From positions 62,001 to 126,000 of the forward strand of contig JBDWDN010000005.1 of assembly GCA_039977295.1 (NCBI GenBank): 64,000 nucleotides of DNA. Direction: 5' to 3'. The notes under the pieces were generated by a model. That model was not told the DNA's origin, did not search any database, and saw nothing but the letters and a program-made list of their open reading frames with translations. Position 1 is the stretch's first letter. Each line of letters starts with the position of its first letter. This DNA is from Hellea sp039977295. GTDB lineage: Bacteria; Pseudomonadota; Alphaproteobacteria; Caulobacterales; Maricaulaceae. The position numbers were made by a program, and so were the translations under genes. Positions 49,011-57,966 of this stretch are shown here, in pieces.

Positions 49011-49089
49011 ATGCTCCTTAGCGGAGCAGTCATGCGTAAACTTAACCGTTTTGGTAAGGTGCCCTTCTTCGAACGGGCACCTTTTTTTT
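49011..49089 (+). ncRNA. Candidate small RNA, about 79 nt
   Basis: From the predicted start near 49011 to the T run of the terminator. It opens with a perfect hairpin TGCTCC / GGAGCA (49012-49017 with 49023-49028), has about 28 single-stranded bases, and ends in a strong intrinsic terminator. An ATG at 49032 could begin a peptide (MRKLNRFGKVPFF) but has no stop before the terminator. Nothing supports a leader peptide, so an sRNA is preferred; a 5' leader for the downstream VTT-domain gene at 49170 is the main alternative. Confidence 0.55.
49057..49089 (+). terminator. Intrinsic terminator of the small RNA candidate
   Basis: AGGTGCCC (49057-49064) pairs with GGGCACCT (49075-49082) around TTCTTCGAAC and is followed by eight T. 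Confidence 0.9.
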
Positions 49090-49169
49090 GGGCGCGGCCA
49101 AGCTGTTTCATGACTCACCTTGAAGTAATTTCATTTTCATAAGGGGCTCAATCTCTATAAGGGCAGACT

Positions 49170-49886
49170 ATGAAATCATTCTGGGCCTTTTTTACGCAAA
49201 TGGATAAGCAGGCGCTGAGAGCGTTAGCCGTTCTAGTCGCTATGTTTGCAATTGTCATTAGCCTGATATTGCTGGGCCGAGAATCGCTTAACTTGCCCGA
49301 AAGTGAGTTCCACAGATTTTTCACCCATATTAAAGAGTCGGGTTTTGGTCTGCCTTTGACAATTCTGACCTTTGTGATCGCGGCCTTTTTGGGCGTTCCG
49401 CAATGGGCTTTAATCGCTGGCGTCGTCGTAGCATTCGGTCCGGTAAGCGGCGGAATTTATGCATGGATTGCGACAATGACGTCGGCATCGCTCGACTTCT
49501 GGCTTGGCCGCTGGATGGGGGCAGAACGCCTGCGCCGATATGGCGGGGAATTGGTCAATCGCATCATTCGGATTGTGCGCAAAAACGGGCTCGTGACAAG
49601 TTTCGCGGTTCGCTTTGTCCCAACCGGGCCTTTCATTTTGGTCAACATGGCGGCCGGCGTCTCGCGCATGAAATTTCCATCTTTTTTCCTCGGCACCGCC
49701 TTTGGTATTATGCCGAAAATTGCTATTGTTGCTCTGGTGGGGCAGGGGCTAATTTCAGGCTCTGAAGGCAAGGCCGTCATGACTATTTTCATCGGCTTGG
49801 CGCTCGTGTTAATCGCCCTTATGTTTTTGGCGCGGAAACGTTTACAAGCTGAAGTCGCGCCTGACGCGAAAAAACACAGCGATTAG
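49170..49886 (+). CDS. TVP38/TMEM64 (VTT domain) membrane protein
   Basis: A 238-residue inner-membrane protein with about five to six helices. The VTT (SNARE-associated, DedA-like) core shows VIAAFLGVPQWALIAGVVVAFGP region, the re-entrant pattern FAVRFVPTGPFILVNMAAG and FLGTAFGIMPK. Related DedA proteins move lipid carriers such as undecaprenyl phosphate and phosphatidylethanolamine; the substrate here is unknown. It precedes the cell-shape operon but has its own upstream gap and a terminator before it. Confidence 0.86.
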   Translation: MKSFWAFFTQMDKQALRALAVLVAMFAIVISLILLGRESLNLPESEFHRFFTHIKESGFGLPLTILTFVIAAFLGVPQWALIAGVVVAFGPVSGGIYAWIATMTSASLDFWLGRWMGAERLRRYGGELVNRIIRIVRKNGLVTSFAVRFVPTGPFILVNMAAGVSRMKFPSFFLGTAFGIMPKIAIVALVGQGLISGSEGKAVMTIFIGLALVLIALMFLARKRLQAEVAPDAKKHSD

Positions 49887-50049
49887 CCCTATTTAGACGC
49901 GATTTAACCGTATGCAGCGCTTGCTTTTTAACGCGGTAAAAAGCATTAACACTAATTAAAGCGAATCCGTTTTTTCTAGAGATGTCAAGAAGCTGTTTTT
50001 AGGCGCGTATGATATCGCTTTGACGGATGTAAAATTAACTAGGGCTACC

Positions 50050-51093
50050 ATGATTTCCTCACTCTTCAACGCCTTCTCCTCAGACATCGCGATTGATCTT
50101 GGCACGGCCAATACGCTGGTCTACGCCAAGGGGCGGGACGTTGTCTTAAATGAACCTTCTGTTGTCGCCTTCTCGCATCGCAATGGCCGTAAAGTTGTTC
50201 ATGCCGTCGGTATTGAAGCCCGCAATATGCTAGGCCGCACACCCGGCCATATCGAAGCCATCCGCCCGATGAAAGACGGCGTGATTGCAGACTTCGAAGT
50301 TGCCGAAGCGATGATCGCGCATTTCATTAAAAAAGTGAATAAAGGCGGGCTGCTTAATCGCCGCCCGCATGTCGTGATTTGTGTGCCTTCTGGCGCAACG
50401 GCCGTTGAGCGCCGCGCCATTCACCAATCTGCTGAGCAGGCAGGCGCGAAACGTGTGTATTTGATCGAAGAGCCGATGGCCGCTGCGCTGGGCGCCGGTC
50501 TACCTATCCACGAACCGTCAGGGTCTATGGTAGTCGATATTGGCGGCGGAACGACCGAAGTCGCTGTGCTGTCACTAGATGGTATTGTTTATTCGCGGTC
50601 CGTTCGGGTTGGCGGTGACAAGATGGATGACGCGATTATCCAATATGTGCGGCGCACAACGAATTTGCTTCTTGGAGAAATGTCAGCTGAACGCGTGAAA
50701 AAAGAAATTGGCTCTGCCACTATGCCGGCTGATAATGAAGGCATGACGGTTCAAATTAAAGGCCGTGACCTCATGAACGGCGTGCCGCGCGAAATCCGCG
50801 TGACCGAAGCCATGATTGCCGAGAGCCTCGCTGAACCTGTTGAACAAATTGTCGAAGCCGTAAAGATGGCGCTCGAAGCGACGCCACCAGAACTGGCTGC
50901 TGATATTGTCGATAAGGGTATCATGCTAACGGGCGGGGGCGCTTTGCTGCGTAACCTCGATACAGAACTTCGTAGCCGTACGGGACTGCCAGTTTCGATC
51001 GCAGACGATCCTCTATCCTGTGTTGTGCGCGGGTCGGGTACTGTTGTTGAGAATTTGAAAAAATGGAAAAGCGTTCTTTCAAGCGGCGTCTAA
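50050..51093 (+). CDS. mreB: Rod-shape-determining protein MreB
   Basis: About 347 residues from MISSLFNAFSSDIAIDLGTANT at 50050; an upstream in-frame TTG at 50020 has no ribosome binding site. The actin-like ATP-binding motifs are complete: phosphate-1 DLGTANTLVY, phosphate-2 VVDIGGGTTEVAV and the adenosine motif MLTGGGALLRNLD. It forms membrane-bound filaments that steer lateral cell-wall synthesis. First gene of mreB-mreC-mreD-mrdA-rodA. Confidence 0.97.
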   Translation: MISSLFNAFSSDIAIDLGTANTLVYAKGRDVVLNEPSVVAFSHRNGRKVVHAVGIEARNMLGRTPGHIEAIRPMKDGVIADFEVAEAMIAHFIKKVNKGGLLNRRPHVVICVPSGATAVERRAIHQSAEQAGAKRVYLIEEPMAAALGAGLPIHEPSGSMVVDIGGGTTEVAVLSLDGIVYSRSVRVGGDKMDDAIIQYVRRTTNLLLGEMSAERVKKEIGSATMPADNEGMTVQIKGRDLMNGVPREIRVTEAMIAESLAEPVEQIVEAVKMALEATPPELAADIVDKGIMLTGGGALLRNLDTELRSRTGLPVSIADDPLSCVVRGSGTVVENLKKWKSVLSSGV

Positions 51094-51125
51094 TTATTAT
51101 CACAAAAGGATGCTAGCGTCGTTAT

Positions 51126-52055
51126 ATGTTTGGAAGCGATACAGATAGCACCCGCGCCTCGACTCTTACGTTCATATTGGCTTTTATTTTCGCAGGCATC
51201 ATATTTATGACGGATCGCGGGAGTGACCGTTTATTGCTCCAAACCCAGACACAGGCAGAAACCGCTATTTCGCCTGGCTTAGCCCTTCTCTCAAAACCCA
51301 TTCGCGCGACGGAATCCCTTATTGCGAACTATCAAGACCGCTCCCGCGCGGTTGAAGAAAATAAGGCGCTTAAGGAAGAATTATATAGGCTGCGCGCAGA
51401 CAAGCAGCGCTCGGACGTCATGGCGATTAAGCTTCGCAGCTTTGAACAAATTCTGGGCGTTGATTCCAGCTGGGACCTTCCTGTGAAAAAAATCGCGGCC
51501 CGTGCCGTTAGCGAAGTTGACGGCCCATTTGTTCGCTCCGCCTTGATTAATGCAGGCCGCAATAAAGGTATCAAGAAAGGCCATCCTGTGATGACCATAG
51601 ATGGTCTTTATGGCCATGTCTTAAGGGCAGGGGCGGGGTCTTCGCGCGTATTGCAGCTTGGAGACCTCAATAGCCGTATTTCTGTAATGTCGGTGCGCTC
51701 GGAGGCGCGCGCGATATTGTCAGGCGATAATAGCGAGCTTCCGCGATTAGCCTTTATTGACGACCGCGCTGATTGGCGCGAAGGCGACAAAGTTATGACA
51801 TCAGGTGATGACGGGGTCTTGCCGCGCGGGCTGCCCGTAGGCACCGTAAAAGCCGATGAGGCAGGCGCCTTTGTCGTTGCGCTAAATATAACGGGTAAAA
51901 ATATCGACTGGGTTTGGGTCTACCCTTTTGTGCCAATTGCAGAGCCTGCGGAGATAACAGATAGTGCCGGGGAAGGCACTGACAATGCGGTTATTGCGCC
52001 TGAGGGCAGCGGCGTTGATCCAATTCCTGAAACGCCGCAAGCGGGGACACCGTAA
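51126..52055 (+). CDS. mreC: Rod-shape-determining protein MreC
   Basis: A 309-residue MreC with one N-terminal transmembrane helix (about 13-31), a coiled-coil (about 70-105: EENKALKEELYRLRADKQRS) and a periplasmic beta-domain with the hallmark NAGRNKGIKKGHPVM and GLYGHVLRAG. The C-terminus is a short Pro/Glu-rich tail. It links MreB filaments to the wall synthases. The stop overlaps the mreD start. Confidence 0.94.
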   Translation: MFGSDTDSTRASTLTFILAFIFAGIIFMTDRGSDRLLLQTQTQAETAISPGLALLSKPIRATESLIANYQDRSRAVEENKALKEELYRLRADKQRSDVMAIKLRSFEQILGVDSSWDLPVKKIAARAVSEVDGPFVRSALINAGRNKGIKKGHPVMTIDGLYGHVLRAGAGSSRVLQLGDLNSRISVMSVRSEARAILSGDNSELPRLAFIDDRADWREGDKVMTSGDDGVLPRGLPVGTVKADEAGAFVVALNITGKNIDWVWVYPFVPIAEPAEITDSAGEGTDNAVIAPEGSGVDPIPETPQAGTP

Positions 52056-52579
52056 TGGTTATGCGCGGATTATCTCAATCGACACAGGGTAATGGCCATT
52101 GGAAGGGCATCTTGCTGATGACATTCCTCGTCTTTATTTCCATTTTAAATGTGAATTTTTTAGGCCGCAGCTTCAGCCTGATATGTTTGCCTGTGATAGG
52201 CATATGCCTCTGGCCTCGCACGGACGGCGCTATAGTCTCTATCCTTGCCATCTTGATTTTTGGGCTCTTATTGGATTTGCTATCCGCCGGACCATTGGGG
52301 TTATGGGCTTTAATTTTTCTGAGTATATTCGCTATATTTCGTCCTCATATGCGTATGAAGTCACATACATTCGGCTCCGCATTCGGGCAGTGGCTACTGG
52401 CTCTGAGCTTTGCGGTGATAGCGTCCTATTTTTTAGGCTGGTTCGCGCGCCAAAGCCGCCCTGACTTTATGCCGCTACTGTATCAAGCTGTGGCCGCCAC
52501 CGTGTTGTTTCCTGCTATCTATGCTCTGCGTCATCTGGGCAAAAACTTATTATCCGACGCTGATATGCGGGGGGCATAA
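52055..52579 (+). CDS. mreD: Rod-shape-determining protein MreD
   Basis: A 174-residue inner-membrane protein with about five to six helices, in the usual position between mreC and mrdA. Recognisable is the WPRTDGAIVSILAIL to LLLDLLSAGPLGLWALIFL region, typical of MreD, which is otherwise poorly conserved in sequence. It is overlapped by one base at each end, so coupling is tight. Confidence 0.88.
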   Translation: MVMRGLSQSTQGNGHWKGILLMTFLVFISILNVNFLGRSFSLICLPVIGICLWPRTDGAIVSILAILIFGLLLDLLSAGPLGLWALIFLSIFAIFRPHMRMKSHTFGSAFGQWLLALSFAVIASYFLGWFARQSRPDFMPLLYQAVAATVLFPAIYALRHLGKNLLSDADMRGA

Positions 52580-54441
52580 TGGCGGAACGCGATCAAGGTC
52601 CAGATCAAGCCGTTATAACGCGCCGCACGGCAATGCTCGGCGCCGGCGGTATTGGTATATTTAGTATTCTCGCGAGCCGCCTCTATTATCTTCAGGTCGT
52701 TAAGGCGGAGGATTACCGAGTCTTATCTGATGATAACCGGTTTAATTTTAATATCACGATCCCGTCGCGCGGGCGTATTCTTGATCGCCACGGCGAAAAC
52801 CTTGCAGTGAATAGTCAAGATTACCGCGTGGTGCTTATCCCAGAGCAGGTCAATGATATGGAGGCGACGCTAAAACGCGTTTCCGACATCCTGCCGCTGC
52901 GAGATAAAACACTGAAGCGGATTAAAAAAGATATTCGCGAGCATGCGGGTTTTGTCCCGATCTTGATTGATGATCATTTAGATTGGAAAACGTTTTCAGC
53001 TCTAAACCTCAATATCCCAGATTTGCCAGGCGTTATCCCCGAAGTCGGCGAGGGGAGAGCCTATCCCGATAATGGTATTTTCGCGCATACGCTTGGATAT
53101 GTCGGGCGGGCCGACCCAAGGGATGTAGAAAAAGATAAAGATCCTTTGCTGCGGCAACCCACATTTCGCATTGGCAAAACCGGCGTTGAAGCTGCGGCTG
53201 ATAAGATTTTGCGCGGCTCTGCGGGAAAGTTAAAGGTTGAGGTCAACGCTTTGGGCCGCATCGTGCGTGAATGGCCGGAACCCGCGGATGAAGCTGTAAA
53301 TGGTAGGGACGTTTGGCTGACCCTTGATGCAGAATTGCAGCGCTACGGGGCCGAGCTCTTTGAGGAGGATAGCGGCGGTCTTGCCGTCATTGATGTCATG
53401 ACCGGGGAGCTGCGCACGCTTTTATCTATGCCAACTTTTGACGGTAATTTATTTGTCTCAGGCCTGACCCAAGACGATATGGACGCGCTAAATAATGATG
53501 AGAAGCGTCCACAATATAATAAGGTGCTCAGCGGCGGCTATCCGCCCGCCTCGACATTTAAAATGACGGTCATGTTGGCGGGACTTGAAAGCGGACTGAT
53601 TGACCCGAGCGATAAGACATTTTGCACCCAAAGACTGCGTCTGGGTAATCGCACCTTCCATTGCTGGAAACCCGGCGGGCATGGCCCTATGGATATGCGC
53701 GACGCGCTTAAGAATTCTTGCGACATCTATTTTTACGACCTGAGTCAAAAAATCGGCATGGACAATATTGCAGCTATGGGCCGTAAATTAGGGTTTGGAA
53801 CTGCATTTGATATTGGAATTTCTGGGGTTAAATCCGGCATCATGCCTGACCCCGCTTGGAAACAAGCGCGGCTAGGCAATGGCTGGCGTATGGGAGATAC
53901 GCTAAACGCCTCTATCGGCCAAGGATTTGTCCTCGCCACGCCCCTGCAATTGGCTGTTATGGCGGGGCGCATTGCCAATGGCAAAAAAGCGCTAACGCCT
54001 AATCTTCTCATAGGTCAGGATTTAGGCGAGATGGCTGATCTAGATATCAACCCAGAACATATTGCCTTTGTTCAAGACGCTATGTGGGCTGTCTGTGAGG
54101 AGCCCGGCGGAACGGCTTACCGCGATAATGGCGTCGGCATAAAAGGATTAGACATGGCCGGCAAAACCGGCACGGGGCAGGTCAGGGGTATTTCAATGTC
54201 TGAGCGCCAATCACGGTTACGCAAAAATAAAGAGCTGCCTTGGAAATTGCGCGATCATTCAATTTTTGTCGGTTACGCGCCCCATGACGCGCCGCGCTTT
54301 GCTGTTGGCTGTGTTGTAGAGCATGGCGGATCAGGATCTAAACGCGCCGCGGCTATTGTGCGGGCCATGTTGCAGCGTGTGTTGGAACGCGACGGCCTTG
54401 GCGCAAAGCCTGATGAAAAGGCTGAGGGCGAAGCGCTGTGA
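52579..54441 (+). CDS. mrdA: Penicillin-binding protein 2
   Basis: A 620-residue class B PBP, the transpeptidase of the elongasome. A short cytosolic N-terminus and one helix (about 20-38) precede a dimerisation domain (from residue 59). The transpeptidase motifs are S-T-F-K (Ser325), S-C-D in KNSCDIYF (Ser380, in place of S-x-N) and K-T-G (Lys529 in AGKTGTGQV). It crosslinks peptidoglycan in lateral growth with RodA. Stop and rodA start overlap by 4 bases. Confidence 0.96.
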   Translation: MAERDQGPDQAVITRRTAMLGAGGIGIFSILASRLYYLQVVKAEDYRVLSDDNRFNFNITIPSRGRILDRHGENLAVNSQDYRVVLIPEQVNDMEATLKRVSDILPLRDKTLKRIKKDIREHAGFVPILIDDHLDWKTFSALNLNIPDLPGVIPEVGEGRAYPDNGIFAHTLGYVGRADPRDVEKDKDPLLRQPTFRIGKTGVEAAADKILRGSAGKLKVEVNALGRIVREWPEPADEAVNGRDVWLTLDAELQRYGAELFEEDSGGLAVIDVMTGELRTLLSMPTFDGNLFVSGLTQDDMDALNNDEKRPQYNKVLSGGYPPASTFKMTVMLAGLESGLIDPSDKTFCTQRLRLGNRTFHCWKPGGHGPMDMRDALKNSCDIYFYDLSQKIGMDNIAAMGRKLGFGTAFDIGISGVKSGIMPDPAWKQARLGNGWRMGDTLNASIGQGFVLATPLQLAVMAGRIANGKKALTPNLLIGQDLGEMADLDINPEHIAFVQDAMWAVCEEPGGTAYRDNGVGIKGLDMAGKTGTGQVRGISMSERQSRLRKNKELPWKLRDHSIFVGYAPHDAPRFAVGCVVEHGGSGSKRAAAIVRAMLQRVLERDGLGAKPDEKAEGEAL

Positions 54442-55571
54442 TGAACCCGCTCTCATCTCGGGCTGGTTTTGCGGCAAAGCTTTATGAGGTCAATTGGCTG
54501 CTTATCGCCCTTGTGTCGCTTGTCGGACTTGTTGGCGTCGCAATGATTTTTGCGGCGACGGACGGGGTGTGGTCGCGCGGGGCGCAGCAACACCTCATAC
54601 GATTGATTTTTGCCGCTGGCGTTATGCTAGTCATAGCGATGATAGATATGAAAGTCTGGTACGCCCTGGCATATCCGGCCTATCTTGGCGCGCTTTTACT
54701 GCTTATTGGCGTCGACGTTATGGGCGCGAGCGTGAATGGATCACAGCGCTGGCTTGATCTCCCCTTTATTCGTTTTCAGCCCTCTGAGGTCATGAAATTG
54801 GCTATCGTTTTGGCGCTTGCGCGCTATTATCATGATTTGCCAAAATGGCGCGTCTCGCGTGTATCGGGGTTATTTGGCGCGGCCATTATTATCTTGCTCC
54901 CAATGGCGCTTATTTTGCGTCAACCTGATCTGGGAACCACATTATTAGTGGCGGCCACAGGGATCGCGATGGTGTTTCTCGCGGGGGTTAATTGGCGTGT
55001 TATTGGCGGCGCTTTTCTGGCGGGCACGATTGCCTTGCCACTTTTCTTTCGCTTTGGCCTCAAGGAATATCAGCGCTCACGTATTTTGACTTTCTTAGAT
55101 CCCTCGCGCGATCCAACGGGAGCCAGCTACCACATCACCCAATCAAAAATCGCACTAGGCAGCGGCGGCGTTTCGGGCAAAGGTTTCATGAATGGGACCC
55201 AGCGCCAACTCGAATATGTCCCCGAAAATAGAACCGATTTTATCTTTACCGTCATAGGCGAGGAATTTGGCTTGGTCGGGAGCCTCATGACAATGGGTCT
55301 ATATATATCCGTCATTGGCCTGTGCATTTGGCTATCGATACAATGCAAACACATGTTCTCGCGCCTATTAGTGCTAGGCCTAACAACCACCTTTACCCTA
55401 TATATATTCATCAACCTCGGCATGGTCATGGGCCTCGCCCCCGTCGTCGGCGTGCCGCTCCCCTTAATCTCTTATGGCGGGACAGTGATCTTAACTGTGA
55501 TGGCCGGGTTTGGATTGATTTTATCGGCGCATTTGCACCGTAAAAATGAATTGCCTCGGAGCCAGTATTAA
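54438..55571 (+). CDS. rodA: Peptidoglycan glycosyltransferase RodA
   Basis: A 377-residue SEDS-family polymerase with about ten helices. Diagnostic are GSQRWLDLPFIRFQPSEVMKLA (about 94-115), RQPDLGTTLLVAATGIAM and the C-terminal VVGVPLPLISYGGTVILTVMAGFGL. The conserved Asp of FTVIGEEFG region and Trp97 are present. It polymerises lipid II with PBP2 in the elongasome. Last gene of the operon; a hairpin follows at 55578-55594. Confidence 0.96.
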   Translation: MMNPLSSRAGFAAKLYEVNWLLIALVSLVGLVGVAMIFAATDGVWSRGAQQHLIRLIFAAGVMLVIAMIDMKVWYALAYPAYLGALLLLIGVDVMGASVNGSQRWLDLPFIRFQPSEVMKLAIVLALARYYHDLPKWRVSRVSGLFGAAIIILLPMALILRQPDLGTTLLVAATGIAMVFLAGVNWRVIGGAFLAGTIALPLFFRFGLKEYQRSRILTFLDPSRDPTGASYHITQSKIALGSGGVSGKGFMNGTQRQLEYVPENRTDFIFTVIGEEFGLVGSLMTMGLYISVIGLCIWLSIQCKHMFSRLLVLGLTTTFTLYIFINLGMVMGLAPVVGVPLPLISYGGTVILTVMAGFGLILSAHLHRKNELPRSQY

Positions 55572-55577
55572 GCGCCG

Positions 55578-55594
55578 TAGTCTCAGAGAGACTA
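55578..55594 (+). terminator. Weak hairpin after rodA
   Basis: TAGTCTC (55578-55584), loop AGA, GAGACTA (55588-55594): seven perfect pairs seven bases after the rodA stop. No proper T run, so termination is uncertain. Confidence 0.45.
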
Positions 55595-55700
55595 TGTTTC
55601 TACCCGAGATTTTAGCGACAACTTATTAACAGCTTACCTTGACCGCAGGCGTGAAAGTCTTAACGTGCCTCAAAAATATAATTACCTTTAGGGGGTTCTC

Positions 55701-57158
55701 ATGGCAGTAGCTGGCACGGCACAGTGGTCTTCAAAATTCGCATTTGTAATGGCGGCGGTGGGCTCCTCCGTTGGGCTTGGTAATCTATGGCGGTTTTCCG
55801 CTGAATTAGGGACGAATGGCGGCGCCGCGTTTCTTGTTGTTTATGTTGCCTGTATCTTATTTGTCGGCATTCCCGTCCTTATGAGCGAGTTTATGATTGG
55901 CCGCGCGGGTAATGCTGCCAGTGCTGTCGGGTCTCAAGTTGATTTGGCTAGCCGTAGCGGCGTCTCTAAAGCTTGGAGCGCAGGCGGTTGGTTTGGGATG
56001 GTTGCGTCCTTTTTGATTGTCAGTTTTTATTGTGTTGTTGCCGCTTGGGTCTTGAACTATTTGGTTCGCTTTATGGGGAATTCTTTTGCAGGGCTTCCGG
56101 CGGAGGAGATTGCCGCGCAATTCCCAGCCATGCTGGATGACCCCATGGGCGGTGGTAATGTTCTCAAAGCTGTCTGGCCATACTTTTTTGTCTTTGCGGG
56201 CCTAACAACGTGGCTTGTTGCTCGCGGCGTCAATGCTGGTATTGAAACAGCGGCTAAATTATTGATGCCAATTTTCTTTGTTTTGCTGATTGGCTTGGCG
56301 CTCTATTCAATCATTAGCGGCATGCCGTCAGGTGGCACGTCACAGGCCGTCAATTTTATGTTCACGCCTGACTTCTCAAAAATAACACCTGAAGTCGCCG
56401 TTTCAGCCTTAGGTCAAGCTTGTTTCTCAATCGGTATCGGTAACGCCATTATGATCACCTATGGGTCTTACTTACCGCGTGATGTTAGTATCCCAAAGGC
56501 GGCTGTTGGTATTAGTGTTGTTGACACACTCGTAGCTATTACGGCGGGCCTCGCGATTTTCCCGATTGTCTTTGCGAATAACTTGGATTTTAGCGCCGGT
56601 GCAGGGATATTTTTCCAGACGCTTCCAACGGCTCTCGCTGAATTTTGGTATATCGGCGCAGCGTTCTTCTTCTTAGCGTTCTTCGCGGCGATTACGTCAT
56701 CCGTATCATTACTCGAGCCATCAGTCGCGTTTGTGGCTGAGAAATTTAATATGACGAAAAAGAAAGCGGCATGGGTCACCGGCGCGGCGATTACCGCGCT
56801 TGGCCTGGGGTCTCTTTTCTCACCGGCCTTTTTCGAATTTATTGACACGGGCTTAGCGGGACCGATTCTTGCACCTCTATCAGCCTTGCTGATTGTCCTT
56901 TTTACAGGCGGTCGTTTGAAGAAAGCTATTGTGAATGAAGAAATTTCAGGCGCAGGTGAAGGCTTAGGTAAATTCATAATGTTCTTTGTAAAATGGATAG
57001 CGCCTGCTTTTATGGGGCTGGTACTGATCCTAGGAACAACAGCTAGGTTTTTGCCGGCGTTTGGCGAAAAACTATCAAGTAACCTCGGGTTAGTTATACT
57101 TCTCTTTGTGGCTTATGCGGCTCTTGCGGGCTTTCACGTCTTATCAAAGAAAGACTAG
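55701..57158 (+). CDS. Sodium-dependent transporter, NSS (SNF) family
   Basis: A 485-residue transporter with about eleven to twelve helices. The N-terminal FVMAAVGSSVGLGNLWRFS (residues 12-30) carries the sodium and substrate-binding glycines of the LeuT/NSS family, and GIGNAIMITYGSYLPR (helix 6-7 region) fits. It probably imports an amino acid or related compound using the sodium gradient, as expected in a marine organism; the substrate is not predictable. AGGGGG precedes the start. Monocistronic. Confidence 0.92.
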   Translation: MAVAGTAQWSSKFAFVMAAVGSSVGLGNLWRFSAELGTNGGAAFLVVYVACILFVGIPVLMSEFMIGRAGNAASAVGSQVDLASRSGVSKAWSAGGWFGMVASFLIVSFYCVVAAWVLNYLVRFMGNSFAGLPAEEIAAQFPAMLDDPMGGGNVLKAVWPYFFVFAGLTTWLVARGVNAGIETAAKLLMPIFFVLLIGLALYSIISGMPSGGTSQAVNFMFTPDFSKITPEVAVSALGQACFSIGIGNAIMITYGSYLPRDVSIPKAAVGISVVDTLVAITAGLAIFPIVFANNLDFSAGAGIFFQTLPTALAEFWYIGAAFFFLAFFAAITSSVSLLEPSVAFVAEKFNMTKKKAAWVTGAAITALGLGSLFSPAFFEFIDTGLAGPILAPLSALLIVLFTGGRLKKAIVNEEISGAGEGLGKFIMFFVKWIAPAFMGLVLILGTTARFLPAFGEKLSSNLGLVILLFVAYAALAGFHVLSKKD

Positions 57159-57333
57159 GTCCATTACATTTTCGTAAACTGACATTCATCTCTTGCGGCT
57201 GCATTTTTGCTGCCGTAAGCAAATATTAACGCTGTGTGTTCAGCTAATATTCAACATAGTGTGCTTAAGTGTGGGTAAGCATGGTCGTCTCCTGATAATG
57301 GAATCAGTGGGGGCCCTTTATAGGACCTAACAT

Positions 57334-57945
57334 ATGAGCCTTCGGCTTACGATTACACTCACAGCCGCCCTCTCACTGAGTGCTTGCGCAACGGTTGACC
57401 TTAATGAGGCAGCCACGGCCAATAGTCCGTCCGCGGCGAACTCCGTTGATGTCAATGTCGTGCAGCGCGCAGCCTCCAAGCTTTACGCCGCATTTTCAAA
57501 TCGCGGTTTTGTCGCGAAAGATGGCCGCAAGAAAATGCGCTCGGCGGCGCGGGTGCTCCTAAAGGGCCTTGAAGATAAAAATGTAACGACCACCCCCGCT
57601 ATTGGTTACGCCGCGAATGCACAGAGCGACGTCATCGTCCTCTCCGATATTCGCATAGCCTCGTCTCATGTAGAACAAACAACCAAAGCCGCCGAAGTTT
57701 ATCTCGCCATGGCGCCGGCTGAAAAATCTTTGCGCAAAGAACTTATTAGCTTGGAAAAAGCTTTGATTGCGTCGCGCGAGGTGTCTCAAGTATTTGAAGA
57801 GGCCTTGATTAAGACGGCGGGCGATATGAATGCGATGGATTATTCTGCCTATAAAGTGTCGGTCAATGAGCTGCGCGACGTTACAAATGCTTTCGGGGAC
57901 CGTGTCCGCGAAGCGCAAATGACTCAAGTTGCCGCCATAAATTAA
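57334..57945 (+). CDS. Predicted lipoprotein, unknown function
   Basis: A 203-residue protein with a lipoprotein signal ending LSAC (Cys18). After a short Ala/Asn/Ser-rich linker comes an almost wholly helical domain (about 45-200), for example SKLYAAFSNRGFVAKDG and AEKSLRKELISLEKALIASRE. No family recognised. It has about 175 bases upstream with no other gene, containing an imperfect CTTGCGGC / GCCGTAAG hairpin (57194-57221) past the transporter gene. Confidence 0.6.
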   Translation: MSLRLTITLTAALSLSACATVDLNEAATANSPSAANSVDVNVVQRAASKLYAAFSNRGFVAKDGRKKMRSAARVLLKGLEDKNVTTTPAIGYAANAQSDVIVLSDIRIASSHVEQTTKAAEVYLAMAPAEKSLRKELISLEKALIASREVSQVFEEALIKTAGDMNAMDYSAYKVSVNELRDVTNAFGDRVREAQMTQVAAIN

Positions 57946-57966
57946 GCCCCAACTTTGTTTCCTAGG

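Noticed and set aside
49032..49089. Leader peptide MRKLNRFGK in the small-RNA candidate
   Set aside because: No stop codon before the terminator, and no run of codons for a regulatory amino acid.
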